From assembly GCF_000381545.1 (NCBI RefSeq), contig NZ_KB906674.1, forward strand, positions 487,776-551,775: a stretch of DNA of 64,000 bases, read 5' to 3'. Position 1 is the stretch's first letter. Every line of letters begins with the position of its first letter. This DNA comes from Rhodonellum psychrophilum GCM71 = DSM 17998 (GTDB lineage Bacteria; Bacteroidota; Bacteroidia; Cytophagales; Cyclobacteriaceae). Shown one piece after another: positions 43,866-53,011 of the stretch. A model generated the notes under the pieces. It ran no database searches, was not told the origin of the DNA, and saw only the letters and a program-made list of their open reading frames with translations. The translations under genes and the position numbers were made by a program.

Positions 43866-44418
43866 TTAGTCTAAATCCCTGAAAACATCTTCCAAATCCA
43901 TACTGAATCCCTCGATACATCTGGAACCAACAATATCTCCATTTGTAAATAGCTTGGAGGGGACAAAATTGCCAGCGGTCAAGGAATAGATCAGCAAAGT
44001 CTGTTCCTCAGGATGGATGATCCAATATTCCTTCACTCCACTTTCTTCATAGACTTTATATTTGTATTTGAGTTCTTTTTGATTGTTACCGGGAGAAAGA
44101 ATTTCTATGATCAGATCCGGTGCCCCAATACATCCGGCTTCATCGAGTTTGCTTCGGTCACATATCACACAGATATCGGGCTGGACTACCGTAAAAATGT
44201 CCTCATTCTTTTTTGAATGAACAGGCAAACGCACATCAAAAGGGGCTTGGTAAACTTTGCAGTTTTTTCCCTCCAAAAAATTATAAAATCTATTGGTTAT
44301 CTTGACGGATATTTCCTGGTGCCTTTATCTCCCAGGTCAGGTAATCTGCATAGCTGTACCTGCCATATTCGGTAAAGGGCTCCTTTACTTTATCTGGGAT
44401 TTTTTCCTCATTTTTCAT
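43866..44418 (-). pseudogene. Uma2-family putative nuclease, broken by an internal deletion and frameshift
   Basis: The C-terminal 136 residues (PDICVICDRSKLDEAGCIGAPDLIIEILSP, given in pieces: PDICVICD, GAPDLIIEILSP, KEYWIIHPEE) match the Uma2 (PF05685) PD-(D/E)XK-like fold. The normal N-terminus is in another frame: ATG at 44418 reads a 42-residue piece ending EPFTEYGRYSYADYLTWE plus a few residues and a TAG at 44290-44292. In a shifted frame the same DNA reads HQEISVKITNRFYNFLEGK, which joins smoothly to the C-terminal part. The codons that should lie between the two pieces are missing, so one deletion with a frame change explains it. Confidence 0.8.
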
Positions 44419-44462
44419 AAACCCAATTTACCAAAAAATAACCTGACAATAAACTCCTCTAT

Positions 44463-46472
44463 TTAATAAGCCAGCAATTTTTCCAACTTCTCTCTAAACC
44501 GTTCTATCGGCAGAAAATTCTTTTCCAAACTTGGCGCAAAGGGAACGGGAGTATCCAAGCTTCCTTCCCGCATGACGGGTGCATCTAGGAATTCAAAACA
44601 GTTTTCAGAAATCCAAGCAACAATTTCCGCACCGATCCCCCCAGTCAGACAATCTTCCTGAAGGAAAATAACCTTGCCTGTTTTCTTTACAGTGGTTTCC
44701 ACGGCTGATTTGTCCCATGGCAGCAAAGTCCTCAGATCCAAAATGTCTGCGGAAATCCCCATTTCCTTCACAGCTTCTTTTGCCCAATGGACACCCATGC
44801 CGTAAGTAATGATGCTGACAGCATCTCCTTGTGAAACGAGATTGGCTTTCCCGATTTCGATGGTATAATACGCATCTGGAACCGATCCGGAAAGTGACCG
44901 ATAGAGTGCTTTATGTTCAAAATAGAGATAAGGATTCGGGTCCTCGATTGCGGAATTGAGCAATCCCTTTGCATCGTAGGGGTTGGAGGGGTAAACAATC
45001 TTCAATCCTGGGGTATGAAAAAACCAGGCCTCGTTGGATTGGGAATGGAAAGGTCCCGCAGCGACGCCTGCACCGGTTGGCATGCGCACGACCACATCTG
45101 CATTTTGTCCCCAGCGGTAATGGCTTTTGGCGAGATTATTTACGATTTGGTTGAAGCCCACGGTGACAAAATCTGCAAACTGCATTTCTACCATGGCTTT
45201 GTAGCCTTTGATGGACAAGCCTAGGGCGGCGCCGAGAATGGCGCTTTCACAGAGTGGTGTATTCCTTACCCTTTCCGCTCCAAAAGCATCTTTAAAGCCA
45301 TCCGTGATTTTGAAAACTCCCCCATACGTCCCGATATCCTGGCCCATCAAAACCAGTTTCGGAAACTTTTCCATGGACTGCCTCAGCCCATCGGAAATGG
45401 CATCTACAAATCTTTTTTCTGTCACCTTTTCCGAATTGGGATGGATGGTTTTCTGTTCGAAAGGATAAAACAAATCTGCCATTTCTTCCAAAGTATCCGC
45501 TTTAATGGTCTCCTCGCCAAAGGCAATTTCCAAAGCATCGTTGATGCTGGCTTTAATCTCCTGATTGATTTTTTCCTTAAGCAATGGCGTCAGCAAACCG
45601 ATTTCTTCCAAATACCGTTCGTAGTTTTCCACAGGGTCTTTTAGCGCCCATGTTTCCATCAAATCCTTGGGGACATATTTGGTGCCGGAAGCCTCTTCGT
45701 GCCCGCGCATTCGGAAAGTCATCGCTTCCACCAAAACAGGTCTTGGGTTTTGGCGAATATCCTCAGCCAGTTTCAGAATGGTGTCATATACTTCCAAAAT
45801 ATTGTTGCCATCGATTCGGATCGCCTCCATTCCATATCCAATACCTTTGTCGGTGAAGTTTTTGAAAGCAAATTGTTCCTCACTCGGAGTCGAAAGTCCA
45901 TAACCATTGTGTTCTACCATGAAAATAACTGGGAGTTTCCACGTGGCGGCGACGTTCAACCCTTCATGAAAATCGCCCTCCGAGCTCGCGCCATCTCCTG
46001 TAAATACCAAAGTCACTTTCTGTTCCTTCGACAATATATCTGCCAAGGCGATCCCATCTGCGACGGCCATTTGAGGCCCCAAATGAGAGATCATTCCTAC
46101 GATATTAAAGTCGTTTGTCCCAAAATGAAAGGACCTGTCTCGGCCTTTGGTAAAGCCTGATTTTTTGCCCTGGAATTGTGCGAAAAGTTTTTCCAAGGGT
46201 ATATTTCTCCCCGTAAAAATCCCAAGATTGCGGTGCATTGGCAGGATATATTCATCCTGGGACAAGGCATTCACCGCACCGATCGATATCGCTTCTTGGC
46301 CCCAACCGCTAAACCATTTTGAAATCTTCCCTTGTCTGAGCAGGATCAACATCTTTTCCTCAATCCTCCGAGGGACCAAAAGTGATTCATATAGCGAAAT
46401 CAATGTTTGATCATCGTATTCCTTGCGGTCAAAAATAATCGAAGGGCTGTTGCTGTTCTGTGAAGTCATCAT
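44463..46472 (-). CDS. 2-oxoacid dehydrogenase E1, fused alpha and beta subunits
   Basis: Thiamine-diphosphate E1 component that decarboxylates a 2-oxoacid and reductively acylates a lipoyl E2. The 669 residues fuse the alpha part (about 1-330) to the beta part (about 345-669). The TPP-binding GDG motif is at 159-161 with the following E170 and the HNGYG region at 188-192. The beta domain holds the TTP-side motifs (GVAAGPFHSQSNEAWFFHTPGLKIVYP, seen in pieces: GAGVAAGPFHSQS and TPGLKIVYPSNP). The branched-chain form is the closest in layout, but pyruvate or acetoin specificity cannot be excluded. No E2 or E3 gene is adjacent. Confidence 0.92.
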   Translation of the reverse strand: MMTSQNSNSPSIIFDRKEYDDQTLISLYESLLVPRRIEEKMLILLRQGKISKWFSGWGQEAISIGAVNALSQDEYILPMHRNLGIFTGRNIPLEKLFAQFQGKKSGFTKGRDRSFHFGTNDFNIVGMISHLGPQMAVADGIALADILSKEQKVTLVFTGDGASSEGDFHEGLNVAATWKLPVIFMVEHNGYGLSTPSEEQFAFKNFTDKGIGYGMEAIRIDGNNILEVYDTILKLAEDIRQNPRPVLVEAMTFRMRGHEEASGTKYVPKDLMETWALKDPVENYERYLEEIGLLTPLLKEKINQEIKASINDALEIAFGEETIKADTLEEMADLFYPFEQKTIHPNSEKVTEKRFVDAISDGLRQSMEKFPKLVLMGQDIGTYGGVFKITDGFKDAFGAERVRNTPLCESAILGAALGLSIKGYKAMVEMQFADFVTVGFNQIVNNLAKSHYRWGQNADVVVRMPTGAGVAAGPFHSQSNEAWFFHTPGLKIVYPSNPYDAKGLLNSAIEDPNPYLYFEHKALYRSLSGSVPDAYYTIEIGKANLVSQGDAVSIITYGMGVHWAKEAVKEMGISADILDLRTLLPWDKSAVETTVKKTGKVIFLQEDCLTGGIGAEIVAWISENCFEFLDAPVMREGSLDTPVPFAPSLEKNFLPIERFREKLEKLLAY

Positions 46473-46491
46473 GAGGGTTTATTTTCCCCAC

Positions 46492-46521
46492 CAAATTATA
46501 ACAAAGTTCTTGGGCAACAAA
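46492..46521 (-). promoter_or_regulatory. probable promoter of the E1 dehydrogenase gene
   Basis: On the minus strand TTTG (46518-46521) is followed after 19 bases by TAATTTG (46492-46498), one base shorter than the usual TAnnTTTG. It lies 20 bases before the start codon. Confidence 0.5.
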
Positions 46522-46740
46522 GGATGAAGACTGCAATTTTGGTGAGATCCCATTTCAAGCAAATGGCTATTGGAGCGACCAAAACAAGAAAGGAAATAGT
46601 GCGTTCGAACGAATTGAAGTAATAGGCGCTTTTTTGTTCATGGAAACCGACTTATTTTGAAAAAATATTGGTTCTAGGAAAAACAGAGTGGCCTCTTTCT
46701 ATTTGGCATTGGGCAGTAAGAGGGATTAAAAAGAGCTAAA

Positions 46741-46771
46741 TTTAAGCCAGGTCAAATTTTAAATACCTTTA
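46741..46771 (+). promoter_or_regulatory. weak promoter candidate of the CxxC-AraC gene
   Basis: TTTA at 46741-46744, 19 bases, then TACCTTTA at 46764-46771. Both elements differ from consensus in the last base. It lies 12 bases before the ATG. Confidence 0.35.
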
Positions 46772-46783
46772 GAAATAAAGAAC

Positions 46784-47353
46784 ATGGAGGAAATCCTGAT
46801 CAAAAACATGGTTTGTCCCCGTTGTGTGATGGCGGTTGAAAATGTGCTCGAGGTTCAGGGAATCCCTTTCTCGAAAGTGGTACTGGGTAAGGCGGTGATA
46901 AAGGAATCATTGAGTAGTAGTCAAAACGAGGCCTTCGAAGGCGCTTTGCGGCAACTCGGATTTGAAATCCTAAAAGGAAAGGATGTCCAACGCATAGAAA
47001 AGATAAAAAATCTCTTGTCGGCACTATTTCAAAAGGAGGAAATCCCTTCCGGGTTTACAATATCCAGTTACCTCACCGAAAGTATTCCCGAGGATTACAG
47101 CAGTATCAGCCATCTTTTTAGCAGTTTGGAAGGCATCACCATCGAGAAATTCCTGATCCAAATGAAAATTGACAAAGTCAAGGAATGGCTTTTTTATGAA
47201 GAACTTTCCCTGAGTGAAATGGCGTGGAAGCTAAATTATAGCAGTGTACAGCATCTTTCCTCCCAATTTAAAAAGTTGACAGGGATGACTCCCTCGGCAT
47301 ACAAGAAGCTAAAAAGTAAAAGTGGACAAGGTTGGGAAGCGTCAAGTCCCTGA
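46784..47353 (+). CDS. AraC-type regulator with N-terminal CxxC metal-binding-like domain
   Basis: A 189-residue protein. Residues 1-70 resemble a heavy-metal-associated (HMA) domain, with the metal-site pattern MVCPRC (C11 and C14) followed by VENVLEV. Residues ~88-180 are an AraC helix-turn-helix, with the second helix region (SLSEMAWKLNYSSVQHLSSQFKK) and the GMTPSAYKK end. This suggests a metal-sensing transcription factor, copper being the most usual ligand for such CxxC sites, but the metal is not shown here. A short 10-bp GC-rich hairpin follows the gene. No metal transporter lies next to it. Confidence 0.82.
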   Translation: MEEILIKNMVCPRCVMAVENVLEVQGIPFSKVVLGKAVIKESLSSSQNEAFEGALRQLGFEILKGKDVQRIEKIKNLLSALFQKEEIPSGFTISSYLTESIPEDYSSISHLFSSLEGITIEKFLIQMKIDKVKEWLFYEELSLSEMAWKLNYSSVQHLSSQFKKLTGMTPSAYKKLKSKSGQGWEASSP

Positions 47354-47363
47354 AAAACAGCAA

Positions 47364-47387
47364 AGGCGTCGACTTTCGTCGACGCCT
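47364..47387. other. 10-bp perfect hairpin after the CxxC-AraC gene
   Basis: AGGCGTCGAC (47364-47373) pairs perfectly with GTCGACGCCT (47378-47387) around TTTC. It begins 10 bases after the gene stop. No T tract follows on the plus strand, so it is a poor terminator by form, though it may still protect the mRNA 3' end. Confidence 0.6.
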
Positions 47388-47748
47388 AAAAATAATGCAA
47401 GAAGCTTAAAAAATGTTCGTTTGCTGTATGTCTCAAATCTAGGGAGATTCTAATGGGCAACGGCAACCAAATCATTAAGAATACTTTAATTATGCATGCA
47501 AAAAACCTCTTAATCGTAACGATTTGATAACCTTGTTTTTTCAGCCTTTTGGATTTCACGATCACATCCTTCTCTGGTAAAAGCCTTCGGCAAAATTTCA
47601 TTCTTCTTCCCGGAGAGCATTTTTGGATTTAAAACCTCTTGAATGATGGAAATTCTCCTATCTATCAAACTTGGAAAAAGCTAATCTTTTAATTTTTCAA
47701 TGTTCCAACCTTTAAATTTTATACCTTTGCCCCCAAAGCAGGAAATCA
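47388..47748. other. 361-base stretch before rimO
   Basis: No coding frame that fits a recognised family was seen; a minus-strand 71-codon frame here (47386-47601) shows no motif and is discarded. The last 30 bases hold the rimO -7 element. Confidence 0.5.
47722..47729 (+). promoter_or_regulatory. -7 element of rimO
   Basis: TACCTTTG matches TAnnTTTG exactly, followed by CCCCC. The -33 position 19 bases upstream is not TTTG, so only half the promoter is consensus. Confidence 0.45.
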
Positions 47749-49062
47749 GTGAAAGCGAGAACATTAAAAAAAGACAAGGTCAATATCATCACCATGGGTT
47801 GTTCCAAAAACCTGGTAGATTCAGAGGTTTTATTGACGCAGTTGATAGGGAACGGGATTGATGCCTCGCATGAATCCAATACCAAAGACAACAACATCAT
47901 CATCATCAATACTTGTGGATTTATTGACAATGCCAAACAGGAATCCATTGATACCATTCTTAAATATGTGAAAGCCAAGGAGAAGGGCAAGGTGGACAAG
48001 GTATATGTGACAGGTTGTCTTTCACAGCGTTACCGGGAAGAGTTGGAATTGGAAATCCCTCAGGTAGATGCATTTTTCGGGACAAGAGAGCTTCCCGCCA
48101 TTCTGAAAAAATTCAAGGCGGATTACAAGCATGAGTTGGTAGGGGAGCGTTTGCTCACCCATTCCGCACATTATGCCTACATGAAGATATCCGAAGGTTG
48201 TGACAGGCCTTGTTCTTTCTGCGCCATTCCCATCATGCGAGGAGGACATGTTTCAAGATCCATCGAGGATTTGGTCAAGGAAGCCCAGCACAAAGCTGCC
48301 AATGGTACCAAGGAACTCTTGCTCATTGCACAGGATTCCACCTATTATGGACTGGATCTGTACAAAAAAAGAAGGCTTGCCGACCTGATGCGCGCACTTT
48401 CCGACGTGGAAGGAATTGATTGGATCAGGTTGCATTATGCCTATCCAACAGGTTTTCCCATGGACGTGATTGAGGTGATGAAGGAAAGACCCAATATTTG
48501 TAATTATTTGGACATTCCCCTGCAGCATGGTTCCAGTGCCGTGCTTAAAAGCATGCGAAGGGGAACGACCCGCGAAAAACAGGAAGAATTGATCCATTCG
48601 ATCAGGGATTTGATTCCTGAAATAGCAATCCGAACCACTTTGATCGCCGGACATCCGGGCGAGGGCGAAGCTGAATTCCAGGAAATGGTTGATTTCGTGG
48701 AAAGAATGAAATTTGAACGATTGGGCGTCTTTACCTATTCCCATGAGGAAAATACCCACGCGCACACGATGGAAGACATCATTCCTCAGGAAGTCAAACA
48801 GGAAAGAGCAAACCATTTGATGGAAATCCAGGAGCAGATTTCTTATGATCTGAACCAAGAAAAAATCGGTAAGGAATTCAAAGTCCTCATCGATAAAAAA
48901 GAAAATGGACATTTTGTCGGAAGAACAGAGTTTGATTCTGTGGAGGTTGACAATGAAGTGCTGATCGATGCAGCCAAACATTATTGCAGGGTCGGGGATT
49001 TCGTTCAGGTGAAAATCACTGATGCGACAGAGTTTGATCTATATGGAGAAGTTTTAAATTGA
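47749..49062 (+). CDS. rimO: ribosomal protein S12 methylthiotransferase RimO
   Basis: Radical SAM enzyme that adds a methylthio group to an aspartate of S12 (encoded here at 13.5 kb). The 437 residues have the N-terminal [4Fe-4S] domain (CSKNLVDSE, CGFIDNAKQESID), the radical SAM triad CDRPCSFC (about 147-154) and a C-terminal TRAM domain. The start is GTG at 47749; the nearest ATG is internal to the conserved N-terminus. A strong terminator follows. Confidence 0.96.
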   Translation: MKARTLKKDKVNIITMGCSKNLVDSEVLLTQLIGNGIDASHESNTKDNNIIIINTCGFIDNAKQESIDTILKYVKAKEKGKVDKVYVTGCLSQRYREELELEIPQVDAFFGTRELPAILKKFKADYKHELVGERLLTHSAHYAYMKISEGCDRPCSFCAIPIMRGGHVSRSIEDLVKEAQHKAANGTKELLLIAQDSTYYGLDLYKKRRLADLMRALSDVEGIDWIRLHYAYPTGFPMDVIEVMKERPNICNYLDIPLQHGSSAVLKSMRRGTTREKQEELIHSIRDLIPEIAIRTTLIAGHPGEGEAEFQEMVDFVERMKFERLGVFTYSHEENTHAHTMEDIIPQEVKQERANHLMEIQEQISYDLNQEKIGKEFKVLIDKKENGHFVGRTEFDSVEVDNEVLIDAAKHYCRVGDFVQVKITDATEFDLYGEVLN

Positions 49063-49088
49063 TGCTTTCAAAAAAAGCAAAATAGCTG

Positions 49089-49122
49089 CCCAATGATTTC
49101 AAGATCATTGGGTATTTTTTTT
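49089..49122 (+). terminator. Rho-independent terminator after rimO
   Basis: A 9-bp stem (49089-49097 with 49104-49112) with a 6-base loop and a T-run of eight (49115-49122). Confidence 0.88.
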
Positions 49123-49480
49123 GCACCGGATCCATTTTTTGGACCAAATTCCAGAGAAATTAATTTTAATCCGAGTGATGCATTGGCCTTCCTAATGGGG
49201 CTTGAAACGGAAAGAAAATCAGACTGTTTGGAGGATAACGGATTTTAGCGATTTGGTGAAGTCAAAAACTGTAAACAAAGACTGTTAATTAAGTAAACTC
49301 AGACTGGAATAGAATTGGCAATGCAGAATACAAGTTTAAAGGCCAGGTTCTATGCGCTGACTGGAAGGAATTGGACAAAGAAATAGTAAAACTTATTTTG
49401 GGACTTTGAAAAATAACAATTTTATAAAGTCCCTAGGTTGATTATTTAAAGAGACAATGACTAATTTCCCAAAAAAAGAC
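49123..49480. other. 358-base stretch before the phosphodiesterase gene
   Basis: No gene is visible. An 8-bp perfect inverted repeat (GGGACTTT 49400-49407 with AAAGTCCC 49426-49433) spaced by 18 bases lies 48 bases before the start codon and may be an operator or a weak hairpin. No consensus promoter with the right spacing was found. Confidence 0.45.
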
Positions 49481-50350
49481 ATGAAAAAGTTGACTTTCAT
49501 TTTTCTAATCCTGTTTCCCATGATTTCACAGGCGCAATTTTCTTTCGATCTCCAGGGCCATCGAGGTGCCAGAGGCTTAATGCCGGAAAACACCATTCCT
49601 GCGATGATCAAAGCCTTGGATTTGGGAGTGACCACTTTGGAATTGGATTTGGCAGTAACCAAAGATGGGGAAATCATCGTTTCCCACGAACCTTGGATGA
49701 ATCCTTTGATTTGCCTCACGCCAGAAGGAGCGCAGATCCCTGCGGGGGATCATGGTCACAACATTTATAAAATGACTTTCTCGGAGGTGTTGAAATATGA
49801 TTGTGGATCGAAAACTCATTCAGGTTTCCCAAAGCAAGTCAATTTCAATGTCGCCAAACCAAAACTGGCAGACTTATTTGAAGCCGTCGAGAAATATGTA
49901 AAAGATTTTGGACTGCCTCAACCCAATTACAATATTGAGATCAAAAGCCAACCGGATGGAGATGGGATTTACCATCCAGTGCCGCGGGATTTTTCCGATA
50001 AGGTTTTTCAATTGATCAATGGTAGGATCGATTGGGAAAGAATCAATATCCAATCTTTTGATTTTAGGGTGTTGCAGTATTACCACAAAACTTATCCAGA
50101 GGTCGTTTTGGCCATGTTGGTGGAGGACGCCTCCAAATCATCCGAGCAGCTCCATGAACTGGGTTTTCAACCCCAGATTTATTCCCCCTACTTCCCAAAA
50201 CTCACGTCAGAGGCAGTGGCTGCAATGCATAAAAAAGGAATGAAAGTCATTCCCTGGACCGTGAATACCACCGAACAGATGGAAGCCCTTTTGGATATGG
50301 GCGTGGATGGTATCATTACGGATTATCCGAATTTGGCTCCGAAGCGATAG
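49481..50350 (+). CDS. secreted glycerophosphodiester phosphodiesterase
   Basis: Hydrolyses glycerophosphodiesters to glycerol-3-phosphate and an alcohol; GlpQ/UgpQ-like. I chose the ATG that gives the signal peptide MKKLTFIFLILFPMISQAQ (289 residues); an in-frame ATG eight codons upstream (49457) is also possible. The catalytic residues are in HRGARGLMPENT, with E and D in TLELDLAVTKDGEIIVSHE, matching the GDPD family pattern. A conserved GVDGIITDYP C-terminal motif is present. It probably acts in the periplasm to recover phosphate or glycerol. Confidence 0.92.
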   Translation: MKKLTFIFLILFPMISQAQFSFDLQGHRGARGLMPENTIPAMIKALDLGVTTLELDLAVTKDGEIIVSHEPWMNPLICLTPEGAQIPAGDHGHNIYKMTFSEVLKYDCGSKTHSGFPKQVNFNVAKPKLADLFEAVEKYVKDFGLPQPNYNIEIKSQPDGDGIYHPVPRDFSDKVFQLINGRIDWERINIQSFDFRVLQYYHKTYPEVVLAMLVEDASKSSEQLHELGFQPQIYSPYFPKLTSEAVAAMHKKGMKVIPWTVNTTEQMEALLDMGVDGIITDYPNLAPKR

Positions 50351-50516
50351 TTTTATGGTATAGGGTATTTAGTATGTGACCTTCAGGTTTAGATTCATCG
50401 CCTGCATCGACAACCCTCAGCGCACAGACCAAGTACCAAATACTTTTTTTCCACACCGGCTCTCTCCCTTGGCGCCCTGAATTAATCTCTCTATTTTTGG
50501 CCATTCAAATATATAA

Positions 50517-51689
50517 ATGTCCATGAGGGTACTGGAAGTCATCAGTAAAAAGCAAGAAAGAGAGTTTTTGGAAATGGCCATTAGGCTGTATAAAAACGAG
50601 AAAAACTGGATCAGACCTTTGGATAAAGATATTGAAGGCATCTTTCAACCTGAGACCAATAAACTTTTTAAGCAGGGAGGGAAAGCCAAAAGATGGTTGC
50701 TGGTAAATGATTACGGAGAAACGATAGGAAGAATCGCTGCATTTGTCCATCCAAAATGGAAAGAAAAGCAACCAACGGGAGGAATGGGTTTTTTTGAATG
50801 TATAGCGGATCAGGCTGCCGCTTTCTTGCTTATGGATACTGCCAAGGAATGGTTGAAAACGCAGGGAATGGAAGCCATGGATGGTCCAGTCAACTTTGGG
50901 GAAAGGGACAAATGGTGGGGGCTTTTGGTCGATGGTTTTTATCCCCCCAATTACAATATGCCGTGGAACTTCCCCTATTATCAAGCGTTTTTTGAAAATT
51001 ATGGGTTTCAGATATATTTCAAACAATATACCTATATGAGACCCGTGAAAGGGCTCGGTTTTGATCCCAAAATGATAGAGCGGGCCAATAAAATATTGGC
51101 AGATTCCGATTTCGAATTCAGGCACATGCAAGGAAAGGAATTGTCGGAAAAGGCGCCTGAATATTTTATGGAGGTATACAACAAGGCTTGGGCGAGACAC
51201 ATGGGCAAATCCTTGGTACTTAAGGAAACCAAATTCATGTTTGCGAAAATGAAACCCATTATGGATCCTAGATTGATTTATTTTGGATTTCACAAAGGTG
51301 AACCCGTTTCTTTTTTCATCAATATTCCAGAAATTAACCAGATTTTCAAATTTGTGAATGGCAAAATGGATTTGATCGGAAAATTAAAGTTTCTTTGGAA
51401 TAAGACTTTCAATCCGCCTGACAAGATGCTTGGATTGGTATTTGGCGTCGTCCCCGAAGTTCAGGGCATGGGCGTGGAAAGTGCGATGATCATGCAGTAC
51501 AATAAAACCTTTGCCAGTCAGGATCATTTCTCATACAAAACCATTGAAATGAATTGGATCGGTGATTTCAATCCGAAAATGATGCGCGTCTGTGAGCAGC
51601 TCAACGCCGAAATCTATAAAACGCATCACACCTACCGTCTCCTTTTTGACAGCAGAAAACCCTTTGAAAGGCATAAAATTTTTGAATAA
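50517..51689 (+). CDS. GNAT-like protein of unknown substrate
   Basis: A 390-residue cytosolic protein. The N-terminal half includes KNWIRPLDKDIEGIF and GRIAAFVHPKW, and the C-terminal half LGLVFGVVPEVQGMGVESAM, which looks like the acetyl-CoA-binding strand-helix of a GNAT fold. The E. coli hypothetical protein YghO has a similar layout as I recall. No signal peptide or membrane segment. Substrate unknown; the assignment to the acetyltransferase superfamily is by pattern only. Confidence 0.6.
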   Translation: MSMRVLEVISKKQEREFLEMAIRLYKNEKNWIRPLDKDIEGIFQPETNKLFKQGGKAKRWLLVNDYGETIGRIAAFVHPKWKEKQPTGGMGFFECIADQAAAFLLMDTAKEWLKTQGMEAMDGPVNFGERDKWWGLLVDGFYPPNYNMPWNFPYYQAFFENYGFQIYFKQYTYMRPVKGLGFDPKMIERANKILADSDFEFRHMQGKELSEKAPEYFMEVYNKAWARHMGKSLVLKETKFMFAKMKPIMDPRLIYFGFHKGEPVSFFINIPEINQIFKFVNGKMDLIGKLKFLWNKTFNPPDKMLGLVFGVVPEVQGMGVESAMIMQYNKTFASQDHFSYKTIEMNWIGDFNPKMMRVCEQLNAEIYKTHHTYRLLFDSRKPFERHKIFE

Positions 51690-51856
51690 TTAAATAAAAG
51701 TGAAAATGAAGGCTCGGGAGATTTTCAACAATTGGGGTTGTCACATGAATGGAAACCCCCAACTGGACTTTTGAACACCTCATCGAATTTGGCGTTGGAT
51801 AGCTGGCGACCGCGTGCCAAGATGAATTGAATACCGAAAATTAAATAGATATAAAC

Positions 51857-52852
51857 ATGAAAAAATACGATGTAACGGGCATAGGAAATGCCTTGGTGGA
51901 CATAGAGTTCAAAGTGAAAGATCAATTTTTTGTGGATTACAAGGTTGAAAAAGGCTTGATGACATTGGTGGACGAAGAGCGCCAAAATGCGCTGATGGAA
52001 GTGATCGATACTGAGGAAGCAAAAAAACAATGTGGAGGTTCTGCTGCCAATACAGTTATTGCCGTCAGTCAGTTTGGTGGGAATTCCTTTTATTGCTGCA
52101 AAGTGGCCAATGATGAGTTGGGGCATTTCTTTGTTCAGGACATGAAAGATTCCGGCGTAGATAACAATCTTGTTTCAGACAATCTTGCCGAAGGCATCAC
52201 CGGAAAATGTTTGGTGATGGTGACCGAGGATTCAGAGCGTACGATGAACACCTTTTTGGGCATCACACAGAACTTTTCCAAGGCGGATGTCAATGAAGCT
52301 GCGATCAAGGATTCCAAGTATTTGTTCATAGAAGGTTATTTGGTCACCTCTCCCAATGGGAAAGAGGCGATGGCCCATGCAAAGAAAATCGCAGAAGCGG
52401 CTGGGACAAAAGTTGCGCTGACCTTTTCCGATCCGGCCATGGTCAAATACTTCAAGGCAGGTTTTGATGATGTGATTGGACCCAGCGTAGACTTGCTTTT
52501 TGCCAATGAGGAGGAAGCCATGATCTTTACCGAAAAGGATAATATTCTGGAAGCCAGAGAAGAACTGAAAAAAGCGGCAAAACACTTTGTCATCACCCAA
52601 GGAAAGAATGGGGCGATGATTTACGATGGGGATACTTTTATCGATATCGAACCCTACAAAACCACGGCGATTGACAGCAATGGAGCAGGGGATATGTTTG
52701 CAGGAGCCTTTATGTATGGCATTACCAATGGACATTCCTATGCTTCCAGTGGAAAACTTGCGTCCATGGCCAGTTCCAAAATCGTAAGTCAGTTTGGCCC
52801 ACGGTTGAAGTGGCACGAAGCCAAAGAAGTTTTGACCAGGTTGACACCATGA
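51857..52852 (+). CDS. PfkB-family sugar/nucleoside kinase, adenosine kinase-like
   Basis: A 331-residue ATP-dependent kinase of the ribokinase/PfkB fold. The N-terminal part has GNALVDIEFKV and the substrate-site glycines CGGSAANT. The catalytic motif is DSNGAGDMFAGAF with the aspartate base. The overall length and the lid region resemble adenosine kinase, and Bacteroidota annotations often name it so, but other nucleosides or sugars are possible. A terminator follows immediately. Confidence 0.85.
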   Translation: MKKYDVTGIGNALVDIEFKVKDQFFVDYKVEKGLMTLVDEERQNALMEVIDTEEAKKQCGGSAANTVIAVSQFGGNSFYCCKVANDELGHFFVQDMKDSGVDNNLVSDNLAEGITGKCLVMVTEDSERTMNTFLGITQNFSKADVNEAAIKDSKYLFIEGYLVTSPNGKEAMAHAKKIAEAAGTKVALTFSDPAMVKYFKAGFDDVIGPSVDLLFANEEEAMIFTEKDNILEAREELKKAAKHFVITQGKNGAMIYDGDTFIDIEPYKTTAIDSNGAGDMFAGAFMYGITNGHSYASSGKLASMASSKIVSQFGPRLKWHEAKEVLTRLTP

Positions 52853-52856
52853 GTTC

Positions 52857-52902
52857 AAAACCCTTTCCGATCTTGAAAATCGGGAAGGGTTTTATTTTTT
52901 TT
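52857..52902 (+). terminator. Rho-independent terminator after PfkB kinase gene
   Basis: A 15-bp stem (52857-52871 with 52879-52893, one T-G pair) with a 7-base loop, followed by a run of eight T (52895-52902). Confidence 0.92.
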
Positions 52903-53011
52903 AATGCTTTTTTTTCAAGCATTTCTGAGAAGAGTGATGGGATTATTTTTTTTAAGAGAGCATTCTCAAGTATCTCCGCGTACCCCAGAATCGAATTTTT
53001 TAATGTTTAGG

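Larger units (their letters stand above)
46473..46783. other. 311-base divergent intergenic region
   Basis: It lies between the minus-strand E1 gene and the plus-strand CxxC-AraC regulator. It holds a promoter on each strand (46492-46521 minus; 46741-46771 plus). A 10-bp palindrome CGTTCGAACG sits at 46602-46611 and could be an operator. No gene or RNA gene is seen. Confidence 0.4.

Noticed and set aside
47386..47601. 71-codon minus-strand frame before rimO
   Set aside because: No motif, no signal peptide, no start context, and it crosses a hairpin arm; it looks like a random open frame.
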